Shown: positions 1 to 11,225 of the stretch, piece after piece
How positions within the stretch are numbered: position 1 is the first letter of the stretch
How the letters are laid out: each line of letters opens with the position of its first letter
NCBI GenBank assembly: GCA_028015205.1
Contig: JAPWFG010000019.1
Location: 3,348,001 to 3,412,000 of the forward strand
Direction of reading: 5' to 3'
Length of the DNA: 64,000 bases
Source: Mytilisepta virgata
Taxonomy: Eukaryota > Mollusca > Bivalvia > Mytilida > Mytilidae
Program-made: the position numbers and the translations under genes
The notes under the pieces: model-generated
Seen by the model: the letters and a program-made list of their open reading frames with translations, nothing else
What the model was told of the DNA's origin: nothing
The model's database searches: none

Positions 1-71
1 CGACGGAAGCCAAATGATGAAAATAGCTCACTTGACCCTTTGGGTCAGGTAAAGGGTCAGATGAGCTAAAA
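1..71 (+). mobile_element. Family F1 element, 3' tail only
   Basis: The last 70 bases of an F1 copy. It holds the terminal hairpin GACCCTTTGGGTC followed by a slightly disrupted GATGAGCTAAAA end; the usual AGGTGAGCT end is interrupted by a short insertion that repeats the GGGTCAG arm. A CGACGGA tract and CAAATGATGA lie just upstream, as in other copies. The rest of the element lies before the window. The next F1 copy starts within about 7 bases. Confidence 0.75.
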
Positions 72-76
72 ATCAT

Positions 77-1005
77 AACTAGAGGCTCTCAAGAGCCTGT
101 ATTGCTCACCCTGATTTAACTTTTCACCTTGAGCATACCTAAAAATTTAAGTGTTGCAGTCAATTTGGCTGGTTTTTCTATAGGATTCTATGTTGAACTA
201 ATTTCAGCTTGTTGACAGTCCAGGTCAACGGATATATTTCTAAAACAACCATCTAAGGACCATTTCTGCTAAGTCTTGTTCCAACTGGCTAAGCGGTTTC
301 AGACAAGAAGATTTTTAAATGAATTTTCCTACAGGGTCCAATATTTAACAAAGTTCGGCATGGCAGCCATATTGGTTGACAATCCGGGTGATCAGACACA
401 TTTCTAAAAGAGGACCACCTAAGGACCAATGCTGCCAAAGTCTGGCTCCAATATGTCAAGTGTTTTCATACAAGAAGATTTTTTAATGAATTTTTCCATA
501 GGGCCCGATGTTAAACTAAGTTCGTCATGTTGACTTATTTGCAGATCTTACTTTGTTGCACATTTTTGCTGTTTACAATTTGTCTTTATCTATAATAATA
601 TTCAAGATAATAACCTAAATCTGCAAAATTTCTTTAAAATTAACAATTCAGGGGCAATAAGCCAACAAAGGGTTGACCGATTCGTCTGAAAATTTCATGA
701 CAGGTAGATCTTGACCTGATGAATATTTTTACCCCATCAGTTTTGCTCTAATTGCTTTAGTTATTGAGATATAAGACAAAAACTGCAGTTTACCCCTATG
801 TTCTATTTTTAGCCATGTTGGCCATGTTGGTTGGCAGGCGGGGTCATCGGACATATTTTTTAAACTAAATACCCTAATGATGCTTGTGGCCAAGTTTGGT
901 TCAATTTGGCCCTGTAGTTTCAGAGGAGAAGATTTTTGTAAAAGTTAACAGACGACGACGGACACCAAGTGATGAGAAAAGCTCACTTGTCAGATGAGCT
1001 AAAAA
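77..1005 (+). mobile_element. Family F1 hairpin-ended element, complete
   Basis: Begins with the 5' hairpin GGCTCTCAAGAGCC and the box GCTCACC, then diverged tandem core units (TAAACTAAGTTCGGC, GGACCATCTAAGGACC, TTTCAGACAAGAAGATTTTT). It ends in a GACGACGGACACC tract and GCTCACTTGTCAGATGAGCTAAAAA. No coding potential. Lies in the intron 3' of the last exon seen of the host gene. Confidence 0.8.
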
Positions 1006-1054
1006 CCTGATAAAATTTTTAAAAGTTACACCAAAATTATCAAAAAAGCCTTAA

Positions 1055-1093
1055 TGACCCCCCCCCCCCCCCAAAAAAAAAAAGAAGAAAAAC
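1055..1093. repeat. Poly-C/poly-A tract
   Basis: A run of about 17 C followed by A-rich sequence. Simple homopolymer, no function inferred. Confidence 0.8.
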
Positions 1094-1291
1094 CAGGATG
1101 GGCCAGATTTCCAAAAATCAATCCCAACCTGTATTTCTTATAGGGGACCATTGTGGTAAAATATCATAAGGATACGTTACGTTCAATAGAGCAGAAACCT
1201 AACTGTCTACAGATGCCGACATATGACACCGAAAATGACAGGCTCATACCATAATATGACCACAAATATTTGTGATCCTATATAAACTTAC

Positions 1292-1517
1292 AATGTTATC
1301 TGGAACAAATTTTAAAGCTGATAGATTTATTGCTAATAACATGTCATATGTTCCACTTCCAAACTGGTTGAACCAAGAGTTGGCAGCATCATACAGTCTA
1401 CCAGCACCAAATACATTTTGTCTTGATTCTAGTAAAGCAATCAATTTATCTTTGTCTTCTCTTGGAAAATACACTTCTTTTATCATATGTTCTATGATGA
1501 ATGGATCATTTGGAAAC
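1292..1517 (-). CDS. Exon 24: unrecognised C-terminal region of the NTPase-TPR protein
   Basis: 226 nt, residues about 999-1074. Acceptor TTCTAAG, donor ATT-GTAAGT (strong), ending in phase 0, so at least one further exon lies left of the window. The peptide contains FPNDPFIIEHMIKEVYFP, then NVFGAGRLYDAANSWFNQFG and GSGTYDMLLA. I do not recognise this domain. Repetitive DNA lies on its left. Confidence 0.85.
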
Positions 1518-1814
1518 CTTAGAAAAATTTTGTTAAGAATATAAATTTAATGAAGAAACTGGATAGGGCACCAATTTTCCTGTTGGCAATTCCAGTTAAA
1601 GAACTAAAAAAGAAGTCTTTTCCAAACTGGTGGTAAATAAATAATTTTCCATATAACATGTATAATTAAGTTGCTCCTAGTAGGAGCCTCCTACACACAT
1701 TAAAGTCAAATTATTAATTAGTTAATAAAACTGATATTGATTTATGTGTAAAAGTTAAAAAAACCAAGTCTAAACAAATATCAAAACAAACAAAATATTA
1801 AAGCTTCCACTTAC

Positions 1815-2058
1815 ATCTCTAATCCAGATTCCAATGAGTATTTGTAATCCCTGTCAGTCATAATTATATTTTTTGCTAGATTTACTTTGTGCAAGTTGAC
1901 AAAATATCCTGGATCAAGCTTTTCCTGGTCTTTCATCAATGTTAACAGGATATTCTCAGCTTCATCAATACATTCCTTCTCTATCAGATACTTCACCATA
2001 TTATTATGGGTAAATGGAAAGGTTATATACAATTTGCTGGTCTCTGAAGTAATTTTAA
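1815..2058 (-). CDS. Exon 23: helical repeat region after the TPRs
   Basis: 244 nt, residues about 918-999. Acceptor AATTTTGCAG, donor GAT-GTAAGT. The only phase that joins exons 22 and 24 without stops uses both of these sites. The segment VKYLIEKECIDEAENILLTL looks like another TPR-like helix pair (gap, then DEAE). One continuous frame with no stop. Confidence 0.85.
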
Positions 2059-2284
2059 CTGCAAAATTATATACAATGTACATATTAAACGATAAGAGTA
2101 GTTTCCTCAAAAGGAGCATTGCGCCAAAATTTTTTTGCAGACTGGAAGACCATTTCAAAGAAACATGTGCTATTCATAGCATTTATCCAGATAAATTGAA
2201 AATAAAACATTCTTTCATAAATCTTTGTAATTATTGGAAGGAATGAACTATATGAATTGCAAGTCATTTATCTGTTATATTAAC

Positions 2285-3778
2285 ATCTGAAACCAGAGGG
2301 CCAATTTTGACCAAACTTCCAACTTGAATAGAAAATTGGTGGATGAATTTTAAAAATCTTCTATGAAACTATATGGCCATAAAGAAGCAAATTTAGCAGC
2401 AATGGTCCTTATATGGTCCTCTTTCAGAAGTGTGTATGACAATCTGGCCTGTCGAACAAGATGGTCGCCAACCTCAAACATAGTTTAATATAGGACTGTA
2501 TGTGAAAATTCATTGACAGTCTTCTTGTCTGAAACAACTTGGCAGCAATGGTCCTTAGATGGTCTTCTTTCAGAAATGTGTCTGATGACCAAGACTGTCA
2601 ACAAAGATGGCCACCACAGCTGAACTTAGTTTAACATAGGACCTTATGGGAAAATTCATTTAAAAATCTTCTTGTCTGAATCCACATTGCCATTTCGAAC
2701 CAGACTTTACAGCAATCATCCATAGAAGATGCTCTTTTAGAATTGTGTCCCATGACATAGACTGTCAACCAAGTTGGCCACCATAGCCAAACTTAGTTTA
2801 ACACAGGATCCTGTGGGAAAATTCTTTAAAAAATCTTGTCTGAAAACAATTGTCCAATTGGAACTGGACCTAGCAGCAATCATCCTGAAATGGTTATCTT
2901 TCAGAATTGTGTCTGTAACTTACATGCAAACCACAGTGGAACTTAGTTTATGTTGGATCCTTCGGTAAAATTAATTTAAAAAGCTCTTTGTCAAAAACAT
3001 CTTGGCCAATTGGAACCAAGTTGGCCTCAATGGCCCTTAGATGGTCCTCTTTCTGAATTCTGTCTGATAACATGAATTGCTAACCAAGATGACCACTGCA
3101 GCAGCTTTTATTCTAACATTGGACTATATGGGAAAATTCACTTTTTAACCATCTTGTTCCAAACCACAGAGCAATGTTCCTCTTTGAAAATTGATAAACC
3201 ACCCTTTTTAGCTCATCTGGCCTAAAAGGCCATGTGAGCTTTTGCCATCACTTGGTGTCCGGTCTCCGTTGTCTGTTGTCGTAAAGTTTCCTTTAAAGAT
3301 ATTCTCCTCTGAAACCACTGGGCCAATTGGAACAAAACTTGGCAGCAATGGTCCTTGGGTAGTCCTCTTTCAGAATTGTATCTGATGACCTAACCCGTCA
3401 TCCAAGATGGCTGCCAAAGCCGAACATACTTTAACATAGGACCCTATGGAAATTCACTGAATGATCTTGTCTGAAACCGCTTGGCCCATTTGAACAAAAA
3501 TTTATAGCAATGGTCATTAAGTTGCTCTATTTCAGACTTTTTTTCCAGTGATCTCCCCTACCATCCAGAATGGCCATCAGAGCCAAACATAGTTAACCAT
3601 AGTACCCTATGGGAAATTTACTTAAAGATCTTGTCTAAAACCACAGCGCCATTTAGAACAACACTTAGTAGCAATAGTCCTTAGTTGGTCCTCTTTCAGA
3701 AAAATATCCGATGACATTACCCGTTATCCAAGATGGCTGCCAAAGCCGAACATAGTTTAACATAGGACCGAATTGGAA
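2285..3778 (-). mobile_element. Family F1 elements in reverse orientation, truncated
   Basis: Tandem F1 core units read on the minus strand (for example GGTCCTTAGATGGTCCTCTTTCAG). At 3206-3260 the F1 3' terminus occurs in reverse (TTTTTAGCTCATCTGGCC, GGCCATGTGAGC), so 3206-3778 is a reverse copy with its 5' end cut off by the next plus-strand copy. 2285-3205 is a further reverse block without a terminus. Confidence 0.7.
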
Positions 3779-4631
3779 CCAGAGGCTTCCTGAGGAGCCT
3801 TCATCGCTCACCTGAGTATTTCTATTTGTTCATTGCTAAAGGACCTTGAGATTAACATCCATGCCATGTTTGGTTTCAATCTATTCAATAATTTTCAACA
3901 AGAAGCCGTTTGTATGTTTTTCCCATAGGGTCCTATATTAAACTAAGTACCCCACTGTTTTTGCCATTTTGGTAGACAGATCAGCACCAAAGTAACAACA
4001 CTTGGTAAGCACCTCATAAGGAACATTCTTTCTATGTTTGGTTTCAATCCATTCAGTGGTTCTCTAGAAGAAGATTTTTATATGTATTTCCCACAGGGTC
4101 CTATGTTAAACTAAGTCCCCTGCTGGTAGCCATCTTGGATGACAGATCGGCAGCAAAATTATAATTTGATACAGGACCATCATACAATCATTCAGGCATA
4201 TTATCAATTCAATCTGTCGAACAGTTTTGAAGAGGTTGTTTGTATGTATTTCAAATAAGGCCCTATGTTAACTATGTCCTAGGGTGATGGCCATCTTGGA
4301 TTTCCAATCGGCACTAAAATTATAAATTCCTTAGAGGACCATCTAAGGATTATTCCTGCAAAGTAGAAGTTCATTTTGTCTTGTGGTTTCTTACAAGAAG
4401 ATTTTTTAAATTTCAGCCAATCAGAACACATTATTGGGCCTGGCAGCCATATTGAATATTTAATCAGAACCAAAATTATAAATTCTGCTAAGGACCTTCC
4501 CAGGAACATTGCTGCCAAGTTTGGTTCCATTTGGTTCAGTGGTTTTTTAGAAGATTGAAAATTTAATGGACGGACAACGACGGACGCAAAGTGATGGCAG
4601 AAGCTCACCCTGGCTTTTAGCCAGGTGAGAT
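3773..4631 (+). mobile_element. Family F1 element, complete
   Basis: 5' hairpin GGCTTCCTGAGGAGCC and GCTCACCTG box, several tandem core units, GGACAACGACGGACGC tract, and 3' hairpin CTGGCTTTTAGCCAG inside GCTCACC...GGTGAGA. The next F1 5' end follows directly. Confidence 0.75.
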
Positions 4632-4791
4632 AACCAGAGGCTCCATGGAGCCTGAATCGCTCAACTGGATTTTATGTGACCACAACTGACAAGCCGCTTC
4701 TAGATAAGGTCTGTAAGGAATTGCTCTACCGTGTCTAGCAATTCTAGATAAGATATGTAAAGAATTCTTCCAGTGTCCAATGTTAACAAGA
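4632..4791 (+). mobile_element. Family F1 5' fragment
   Basis: A perfect 5' hairpin GGCTCCATGGAGCC and box GCTCAACTGG, then about 130 nt that do not reach a 3' end. It is joined directly to the 3' end of the preceding copy. Confidence 0.65.
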
Positions 4792-5515
4792 GGCTCCCAA
4801 GAGCCTGAATCGCTCACCTGTTATATTTTGTGTAGATCTTGCATCAATGATTATTTTTGCTATTTAATGTATACCGTCGCAATTTTCTCCTTAATATTGA
4901 CCTGTACAGCGAAAATATAGAATCCTGAACCCAAATAGATATGGCTGCTAGGGACTATTTCATTGGATGCTATGGACTTTTTTCAATGGTACTGACTCTT
5001 GACCTTCCATTTTGACTTGAACAGGTAAATTCTAAGGTCCTGAACCCAAATTTTCACCTATGTTCTATTTTTAGCCATGGCAGCCATGCTTCTCAATGGA
5101 CAAGAAAATAAAACATAAAATTTTAGGGTACAACACATGGAACAAAGTTTTGTTAAAATTGCCTAAGTCTTAGTTTTTGAGATATGAGCCAAAAAGTGCA
5201 TTCTCACCTATTTTCTACTTTTAGCCATGGCAGCCATGTTTCTCAATGGACAAAAAAATAAAACATAAAATTTTAGTGTACAACACATGGAACGAAGTTT
5301 TGTTAAAATTGCCTTAGTCCAAACAGCCATATCTTTTAAATTTCTTGTCCAAATAGAAATTCCTGATAATATGCACATCTCCATAGAGTGATCTAACACT
5401 CCAGAAAGTTTCATGAGAATCCTGTGAGAAATGTAGGAGGAGTTGCGGACAACATCATTTCGGACAGATAAACTGAAACCTTTATACCCCCTCAAACTTC
5501 ATTTGCAAGGGGTAT
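4792..5515 (+). mobile_element. Chimeric element: F1 5' end with F2-type 3' end
   Basis: Starts with the F1 hairpin GGCTCCCAAGAGCC and box GCTCACCTG. Two near-identical blocks around 5060-5160 and 5215-5315 (AACACATGGAAC) follow. From about 5320 the sequence changes to an F2-like core (TGCACATCTCC, AAAGTTTC, TAGGAGGAGTTGCGGAC) and ends in the F2-like hairpin TATACCCCCTCAAAC...TTTGCAAGGGGTATA. Confidence 0.65.
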
Positions 5516-5690
5516 AAATATATATCATGGTGTAATATATAAGACAATTGTAGGTGTGAATTAAATATCATCAATATACTACCATAGGTTCTTTAAAAAT
5601 AAACCTAAATGCAAACATTTTACCAAAGTCACTCAATTATAAAAAATAGGTCATGATGATTCAAATGTTGGAGAAATGCATTATATAATG

Positions 5691-5948
5691 TTTGTTTAGT
5701 TGGGGTTTTATGCCATTTTCAGCACATTTGGCTATTTCGTGGCAGCCAGTTTTTATTGGTGGAGAAAGCCGGAGTACTCGGAGGGAACCACGACCTTCGG
5801 TAGGAAAATTGCAATCCTTGTCAATTGAGATCAGATTCGAACACTCCCCACCGCAGGTGAGATTCGAACTCACAACCTTAGTGTTGCCAGGCTAGTGATC
5901 ATTAGTAGTCAGGACGAACTACCTAGACCACTCGGCCACCAAGGCCCC
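5691..5948 (-). mobile_element. tRNA-derived SINE, copy 1
   Basis: Reverse orientation. Read on the minus strand it starts GGGGCCTTGGTGGCCGAG with an A box (TGGCCGAGTGGT) and a B box (GTTCGAATC), then a body shared with the copy at 39721. It is flanked by an 11-12 bp target duplication ATTATATAATG(T) at 5680 and 5950. The tRNA-like head resembles a class II (Leu/Ser-type) tRNA. Confidence 0.85.
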
Positions 5949-6549
5949 AATTATATAATGTAAGAGGATTATAGTGGTCAAGTGTCATTGATTTAACACC
6001 AAGGATTCCTAGGATATGAAATTAAAGGCAAAACTATATCAGAGTCACTCATTAAATGTAGGTCAAAGTGACCCAAATAATGATCTCTTTTCAGTATCAT
6101 AAAAGGATTGTAGTGGTATAATATCATTAATATATCTCCATGGGTCTGATAAATGAAGCTAAATGTATAAACTTAACCTAGCTGGATGTACGGACAGATA
6201 AGGCTAAATAAATATGCTCCTTCCAAATTCGTGGACGTGGCAGAAAAATCGTCCATTAATCACAATCACCAACAAATTAGCCTTTCAGTTACTGCATTTA
6301 TGGCCATTGATTGGCAAACTGAATCCAGGTGAGTGATATAGGCTGCTGGAAGTCTATAATTTCAATATAGAAAGTATCAACTTTTTTTTAATTAATGTTT
6401 GAATTAAATGTATATTGCAACAAGTTTCCAACTCACAATTCCTGTTGCCTTTGTAGTTTGTCTCAGTAAATGACTCATTGAAAAAAATTTACTGTTTTTC
6501 CTTTATTAACACATTTATCAAATGGCAACAATTACAAAAAAAGAAAATG

Positions 6550-7665
6550 TATAAAACAAGAGGCTCACCTGGAGTCTGGTTTTCATTGGATAATTAATCA
6601 ACTATTTGACCAACTATTTGCAATTGGTTAAATTGTTAAGGGAAAATTTATTTGACAAAAAAAGGGCAATAACTCCTAATGGGTTTTGGGATTTCCTTTA
6701 AAATTTCAGGGTATGTAGATCTCAATATGGCAAACATTTTTCAAATTTACATTTCACTTCTATCTCAAATAGTTTTGGAGATAAACGACGAAAAATGTTA
6801 AATTTTGAAAATTTGACGAAAAAAGGGCAATAACTCCTAAATGGGTTTGGGATTTCCTTCAAAATTTCATGTTAGGTACACCTTATCAAGCTGATCAATT
6901 TTACCCCATCAGATTTTTGATATCTGTAACGGTTTTTAAGTTATAAGCCAAAAACAACACATGCACCCCTATATTCTATTTTTAGCTACGACAGCCATGT
7001 TTTATGTCAGATCAAAATAAATTGAGGACCGTTTGTAGAGGACATGTCATAGATCATTTCTATTAAGTTTCAAACCAATCGGCCCAAGGGTTTCAGAAGA
7101 GGAGATTTTTTAATGAAAAATTTTTGAAAATTTGACAAAAAAGGGCAACAACTCCTAAATGGGTTTTGGGATTTCCTTTAAAATTTCAGGGTAGGTAGAT
7201 CTCAACATGGCAAACATTTTTCAAATTTACATTTCACTTCTATCTCAAATAGTTTTGGAGATAAATGACGAAAAATGTTAAAATTTTGAAAATTTGACAA
7301 AAAAGGGCAATAACTCCTAAATGGGTTTTGGAATTTCCTTCAAAATTTCAGGGTAGGTAGATCTTGTCATGCTGATCTATGTCAGATTTTCGATATCTGT
7401 AACGGTTTTTGAGTTATTAGCAAAAAACAGCAATTTACTCCTATGTTCTATTTTTAGCAACAGTGGCCATGTTTTTCATCGGATCAATATAAAATGAGGA
7501 TCGTTTGTGGAGGAGATGTCATATATCATTCCTATGAAGCCTCGATCCAATCTGCCCAGCCGTCTCAGAGGAGAAGATTTTTGAAAAAGTTGACGACGGA
7601 CGACGACGGACACCCAGTGATGGCAAAAGCTCACATGGCCTTTTATGCCAGGTGAGCTAAAAAGG
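6550..7665 (+). mobile_element. Family F1 element with repeated AAAGGGCAATAACTCC blocks
   Basis: Starts ACAAGAGGCTCACCTGGAG and ends GCTCACATGGCC...GCCAGGTGAGCTAAAAA after a GACGACGGACGACG tract. Inside, a block with GGGCAATAACTCCTAAATGG occurs four times (about 6660, 6825, 7140, 7305), the last copies nearly identical. Confidence 0.75.
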
Positions 7666-8154
7666 AGGATACTGAGTATGCATCAATGACATATTGAATA
7701 TGTGTAATCAGAATATAAATAACATATTTGACTGGTAATAAATATAGACGAACTAAGGTACTTATTGAAACGGATTTTTATTGTTTGTCTCTCGGTACTA
7801 ATCTAGGATATCAGGGGAGTTTTGAGTTCCCATATACATGTTAACTTCTGCCACATTGCATATGTGCCTGACCCAAACAAAATTACAACTCTATATATTA
7901 TAACCCAATACCATACATATCAACACTTACCGGTACAATGCTGAATAGTATAGTTATTTGTTTCGTGCAAATTATGCAAATTAACTAGTTGTTCACAGGC
8001 TAAACTAGAGTTACTGTGGTCTAGTGGTCTAATACCCCCCGTGCCAACTGCTTTCTAAACCTGTCCACATAATCTGTCCTTAACGGACTATTGATACCCC
8101 CGATCATGCATCTGTTGAGCCCTCTGCACTTTAGAAAGTAAAAGCTGTAAGAGG

Positions 8155-9185
8155 AGTAGATAAACACCCTGCAAAGTTTCAGACCATTGATTTAAAGCTG
8201 TAAGAGGAGTTGATTACACAAAATGGGTACTCTTCATATAGAATATTTTTGGAAAATGAGCAAGTTCAAAATGCAAAAATGATGATAGAAAATCTTAATG
8301 ACTTGCTGCAGGTATGTAGATCACCAGTAAAACATGCTGAGTCAAAATCTATGGGCATTTACAAAGTCGAAAGTTCTACCATCAGTCGAAGTGCCGTGAG
8401 GATAAGTCAAAGTTCTTAAAGGGGGGAGGGGGGAGAAATTTGCTGGAAAAAATGCTGGAAAAAAAACTAAGTCCAAACTTGAAAAAAAATTGGGCATTGT
8501 GGCCCCTAGAAAATACGCTTTTTTACCCCCTTCCCATCACCCAGACCATAATAGAGGGAATTAAGAGAGAGAGAGTGAAAGACAAGCTGGGACAAATTTC
8601 ATTTATCCTAATGAAATCTTACTTGTCTTTGTGAGAAAGTGTTTTTATGTTGATAGTTGATAAAATGATCTACATACCTGCAGCAAGTCATTAATCTGGA
8701 CACATTTCCTTAATGCAAATTGTAAAGAGCGGAGCTGTACTAAATGTACGCCCTCGTTTTCTCCTCTTCCAATTTTCGGCACTTTTCCAAATACTTGTGA
8801 GACTTCACCAGTAAAATTTACCTCCGTGAGCACATGGAAATATTTGTGAGACTTCACCGACTGACAAATATGCGTAGTACATAATATAAAGGAATTTCCA
8901 AAGATCAGTGTATTCACGTTTGGCTGGCATGTTTTTTACTGGCTTCATCATGCCGCCATTAAATGATGCCGAGTCAAAATCTTATGGGCGTTGGCAAAGA
9001 CGAAAGTTCTACCATCAGTCAAAGCGCCGTGAGGATAAGTCAACGTTCATTCGAGCGTCCTTTAACTTTATGCCTGGGCATATTGACATGTCCCGAAAGG
9101 TTCCGAGCAAATTTTGCGTTTTTTTTTTTTTACCGTTTTACTTAGTTGACATAGAAAAACGTTTAAGAGGGCGGAAGGCATAATT
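8155..9185. repeat. Rearranged repeat fragment with direct and inverted copies
   Basis: 8335-8417 and 8965-9047 are a diverged direct repeat (GAGTCAAAATCT, AAAGTTCTACCATCAGTC, GTGAGGATAAGTCAA). 8295-8323 recurs inverted at 8664-8692 (CTTGCTGCAGGTATGTAGATC). 8175-8228 carries the tandem-core motif of the hairpin families (AAGTTTCAGACC, AAGAGGAGTTGATT). Overlapping ORFs up to 91 codons have no recognisable product. Confidence 0.5.
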
Positions 9186-9383
9186 TTGGGGTCTGAAAAT
9201 CGTAGTGATAACAGGAGCCAGCAGATACCTATATCTTAGCTAGGGATTAAAACCATCAAATGATGAGATCTACATGGTAAAAGTTAAGAAGTAAATTTCA
9301 ACTTTTATCTTTATAACACAGAAGAAGGAAGTATGTAAAATGTACTAAGTAAAAAAATATTTATAGAAACTTTGTCGACTTAC

Positions 9384-9498
9384 ACCAAGTTCTGTAATGA
9401 TTAAGAGCTTTCTCCATATCTCCTATCTTCACACAGGCCATTATAACATTCTCAATGGCCATAATATATTCAATGTTCGCTTCATCAATTCCCACATG
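9384..9498 (-). CDS. Exon 22: end of the TPR array
   Basis: 115 nt, residues about 880-918. Acceptor TTCTTACAG, donor GT-GTAAGT (perfect consensus, phase 1). The peptide HVGIDEANIEYIMAIENVIM then MACVKIGDMEKALNHYR continues the TPR periodicity. The 8.3-kb intron between this exon and exon 21 contains the F3 element and the whole plus-strand LINE. Confidence 0.85.
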
Positions 9499-9641
9499 CT
9501 GTAAGAAAGCAAATTTTTATACTTTACAGGTCTATATTACTGTTTATCATAATTAAAGATCCCTAAATGACATTTTCCATAGATGTCTTTATCTGTCAAC
9601 ATATTTATTTTGGAGATTTATTCATTAAAGCAAGAATATAT

Positions 9642-10060
9642 GTGTCCAATGGACACTGTGCCCCACTTCAAACAAATACTTAAATCATGATCAGTCAACC
9701 ATGACAATGAGGTCAAACCACCCCTAGGACATGAATTTTTAATATATCCCATCTTAAGGTATTTAGTGACAAAGTTTCATGTTGATATGGCATCTACTTC
9801 CCATTAAACTAACTTCAATCTTAACTTAACATAAAGTGGTACAAACACCTAAATCATTATCAGTCAACTGTGACACTTAGGTCACATAACCCCTTTCACC
9901 TAAATTTTGAATAGATCCTATCTTAAGGTATTTAGTGATAAATTTTCATGTTGATGTGACATCTACTTCAATCTATACTTTGACCTAAAGCAGGACATAC
10001 ATACGGATGGGCACACAGACAGAAACACTATATGCCCTGCTGATATCGCAGGTGGGGCAT
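9642..10060 (+). mobile_element. Family F3 hairpin-ended element
   Basis: 5' hairpin GTGTCCAATGGACAC followed by the box TGTGCCCCAC. Two diverged tandem units about 170 nt apart follow (TTAAGGTATTTAGTGA, TTTCATGTTGAT). A GGATGGGCACACAGACAG tract precedes the 3' hairpin ATGCCC-TGC...GCA-GGTGGGGCAT, whose last arm complements the box. Confidence 0.65.
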
Positions 10061-11010
10061 TAAAATATCTTCAGAAAATCCTTATGCCCTTTAAAACTAC
10101 ATAAATCTTTCTTTAACACTTACCAAACATTCCCTTATAATTGCTCAAATTTGGTGTTTTTTACCATAAACTAATATCATTGTACAATAAAATTTCATTA
10201 AGCATGTGATGAATTACCATGCCATCACCATGATACTGGTACCTGTCTTATCTATAGGCTCTAAAAAGCATGTATAATTCACCTGGATCTCACTGGCCAC
10301 CTTAAGCAGAATTAAATGTTGACCCTTGCAGCAATTTTGGTTTGTGGGAGATGTTAACTGATAAACTTCTGACAGAGGACCTCACTGCTAAGTTTAATTC
10401 CAGCTGGCTCAGTGGTTTCAAATGAGAAAATCTTCAAGTGGAATATTCTCATACTGTCTTTTTTTAAGCTTTGTTCAGATGTGCTGGTCAACTAAGATCT
10501 ATTGGTCAGGTTTGGTCAGGTTTGGTCCAAAATGGTTTCAGAGAAGATTAAAAATACCGGTATAAATGGACAGACCCTTGATCCTGACAGGTAAAGTAAT
10601 AAAATCTAACCACCCAGGTTTTTCCAGATTTCAATCAGTCAAATATTCTATATAAAATTTTTGATGCGTTTCTATATACTTTAAGAGGATGAGGCAACCT
10701 ACTGTTTGGACACCTCAGTTCGTAAAATGGATTTTTCAGGATTTGAATACCTTCATTAATGTGAATTGTCTAGTCACTTGGGCAAAAGATGCAATGAGCT
10801 AAGTTGTAACTGAAACAATAGAACTTGCCTAATTTTGTTCAAACATGTCTTCCAGAGAAACCCAAAAATTTTTCAATGTAAAGGGAGATAACTCTTCCTA
10901 TCAGCTTTTATAAAATTAAGTATTACAACTAAAATGAGGATAGTTTATAAGCAAAACTAACACAATTGAAGAGCAGAATCTATCATAACAGCAGATAAAA
11001 AAGTAGACAA
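10061..11010. other. Intron sequence, no gene seen
   Basis: AT-rich intron with a degraded F1-like core fragment around 10290-10570 (GGCTCAGTGGTTTC, TGGTTTCAGAGAAG). No exon-like ORF with splice sites was found on either strand. Confidence 0.6.
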
Positions 11011-11225
11011 GAAAAGCCGTTAGCTCATTATATAGACTTCCGGTTAGCTGAAGAAAAGCTGTTAGCTCATTATAAAGACTTCCGGTAACATGGCTGCGTC
11101 CATGGCGAGAAAATGTGAAGCTTAAATTATGAAATAGTGGTGCAAATTGTAAACTGATGGCCTAAAAACAAACGTTTATAAACTCATAAATCTTCATTGA
11201 CATTATTTAATCTAAAAGAAACACG

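Noticed and set aside
5870..5948. tRNA-like sequence on the minus strand (and a plus-strand twin at 39721-39815)
   Set aside because: A and B boxes are present, but both copies continue into the same non-tRNA body with an AAAC tail and target duplications, so they are SINE heads rather than tRNA genes.
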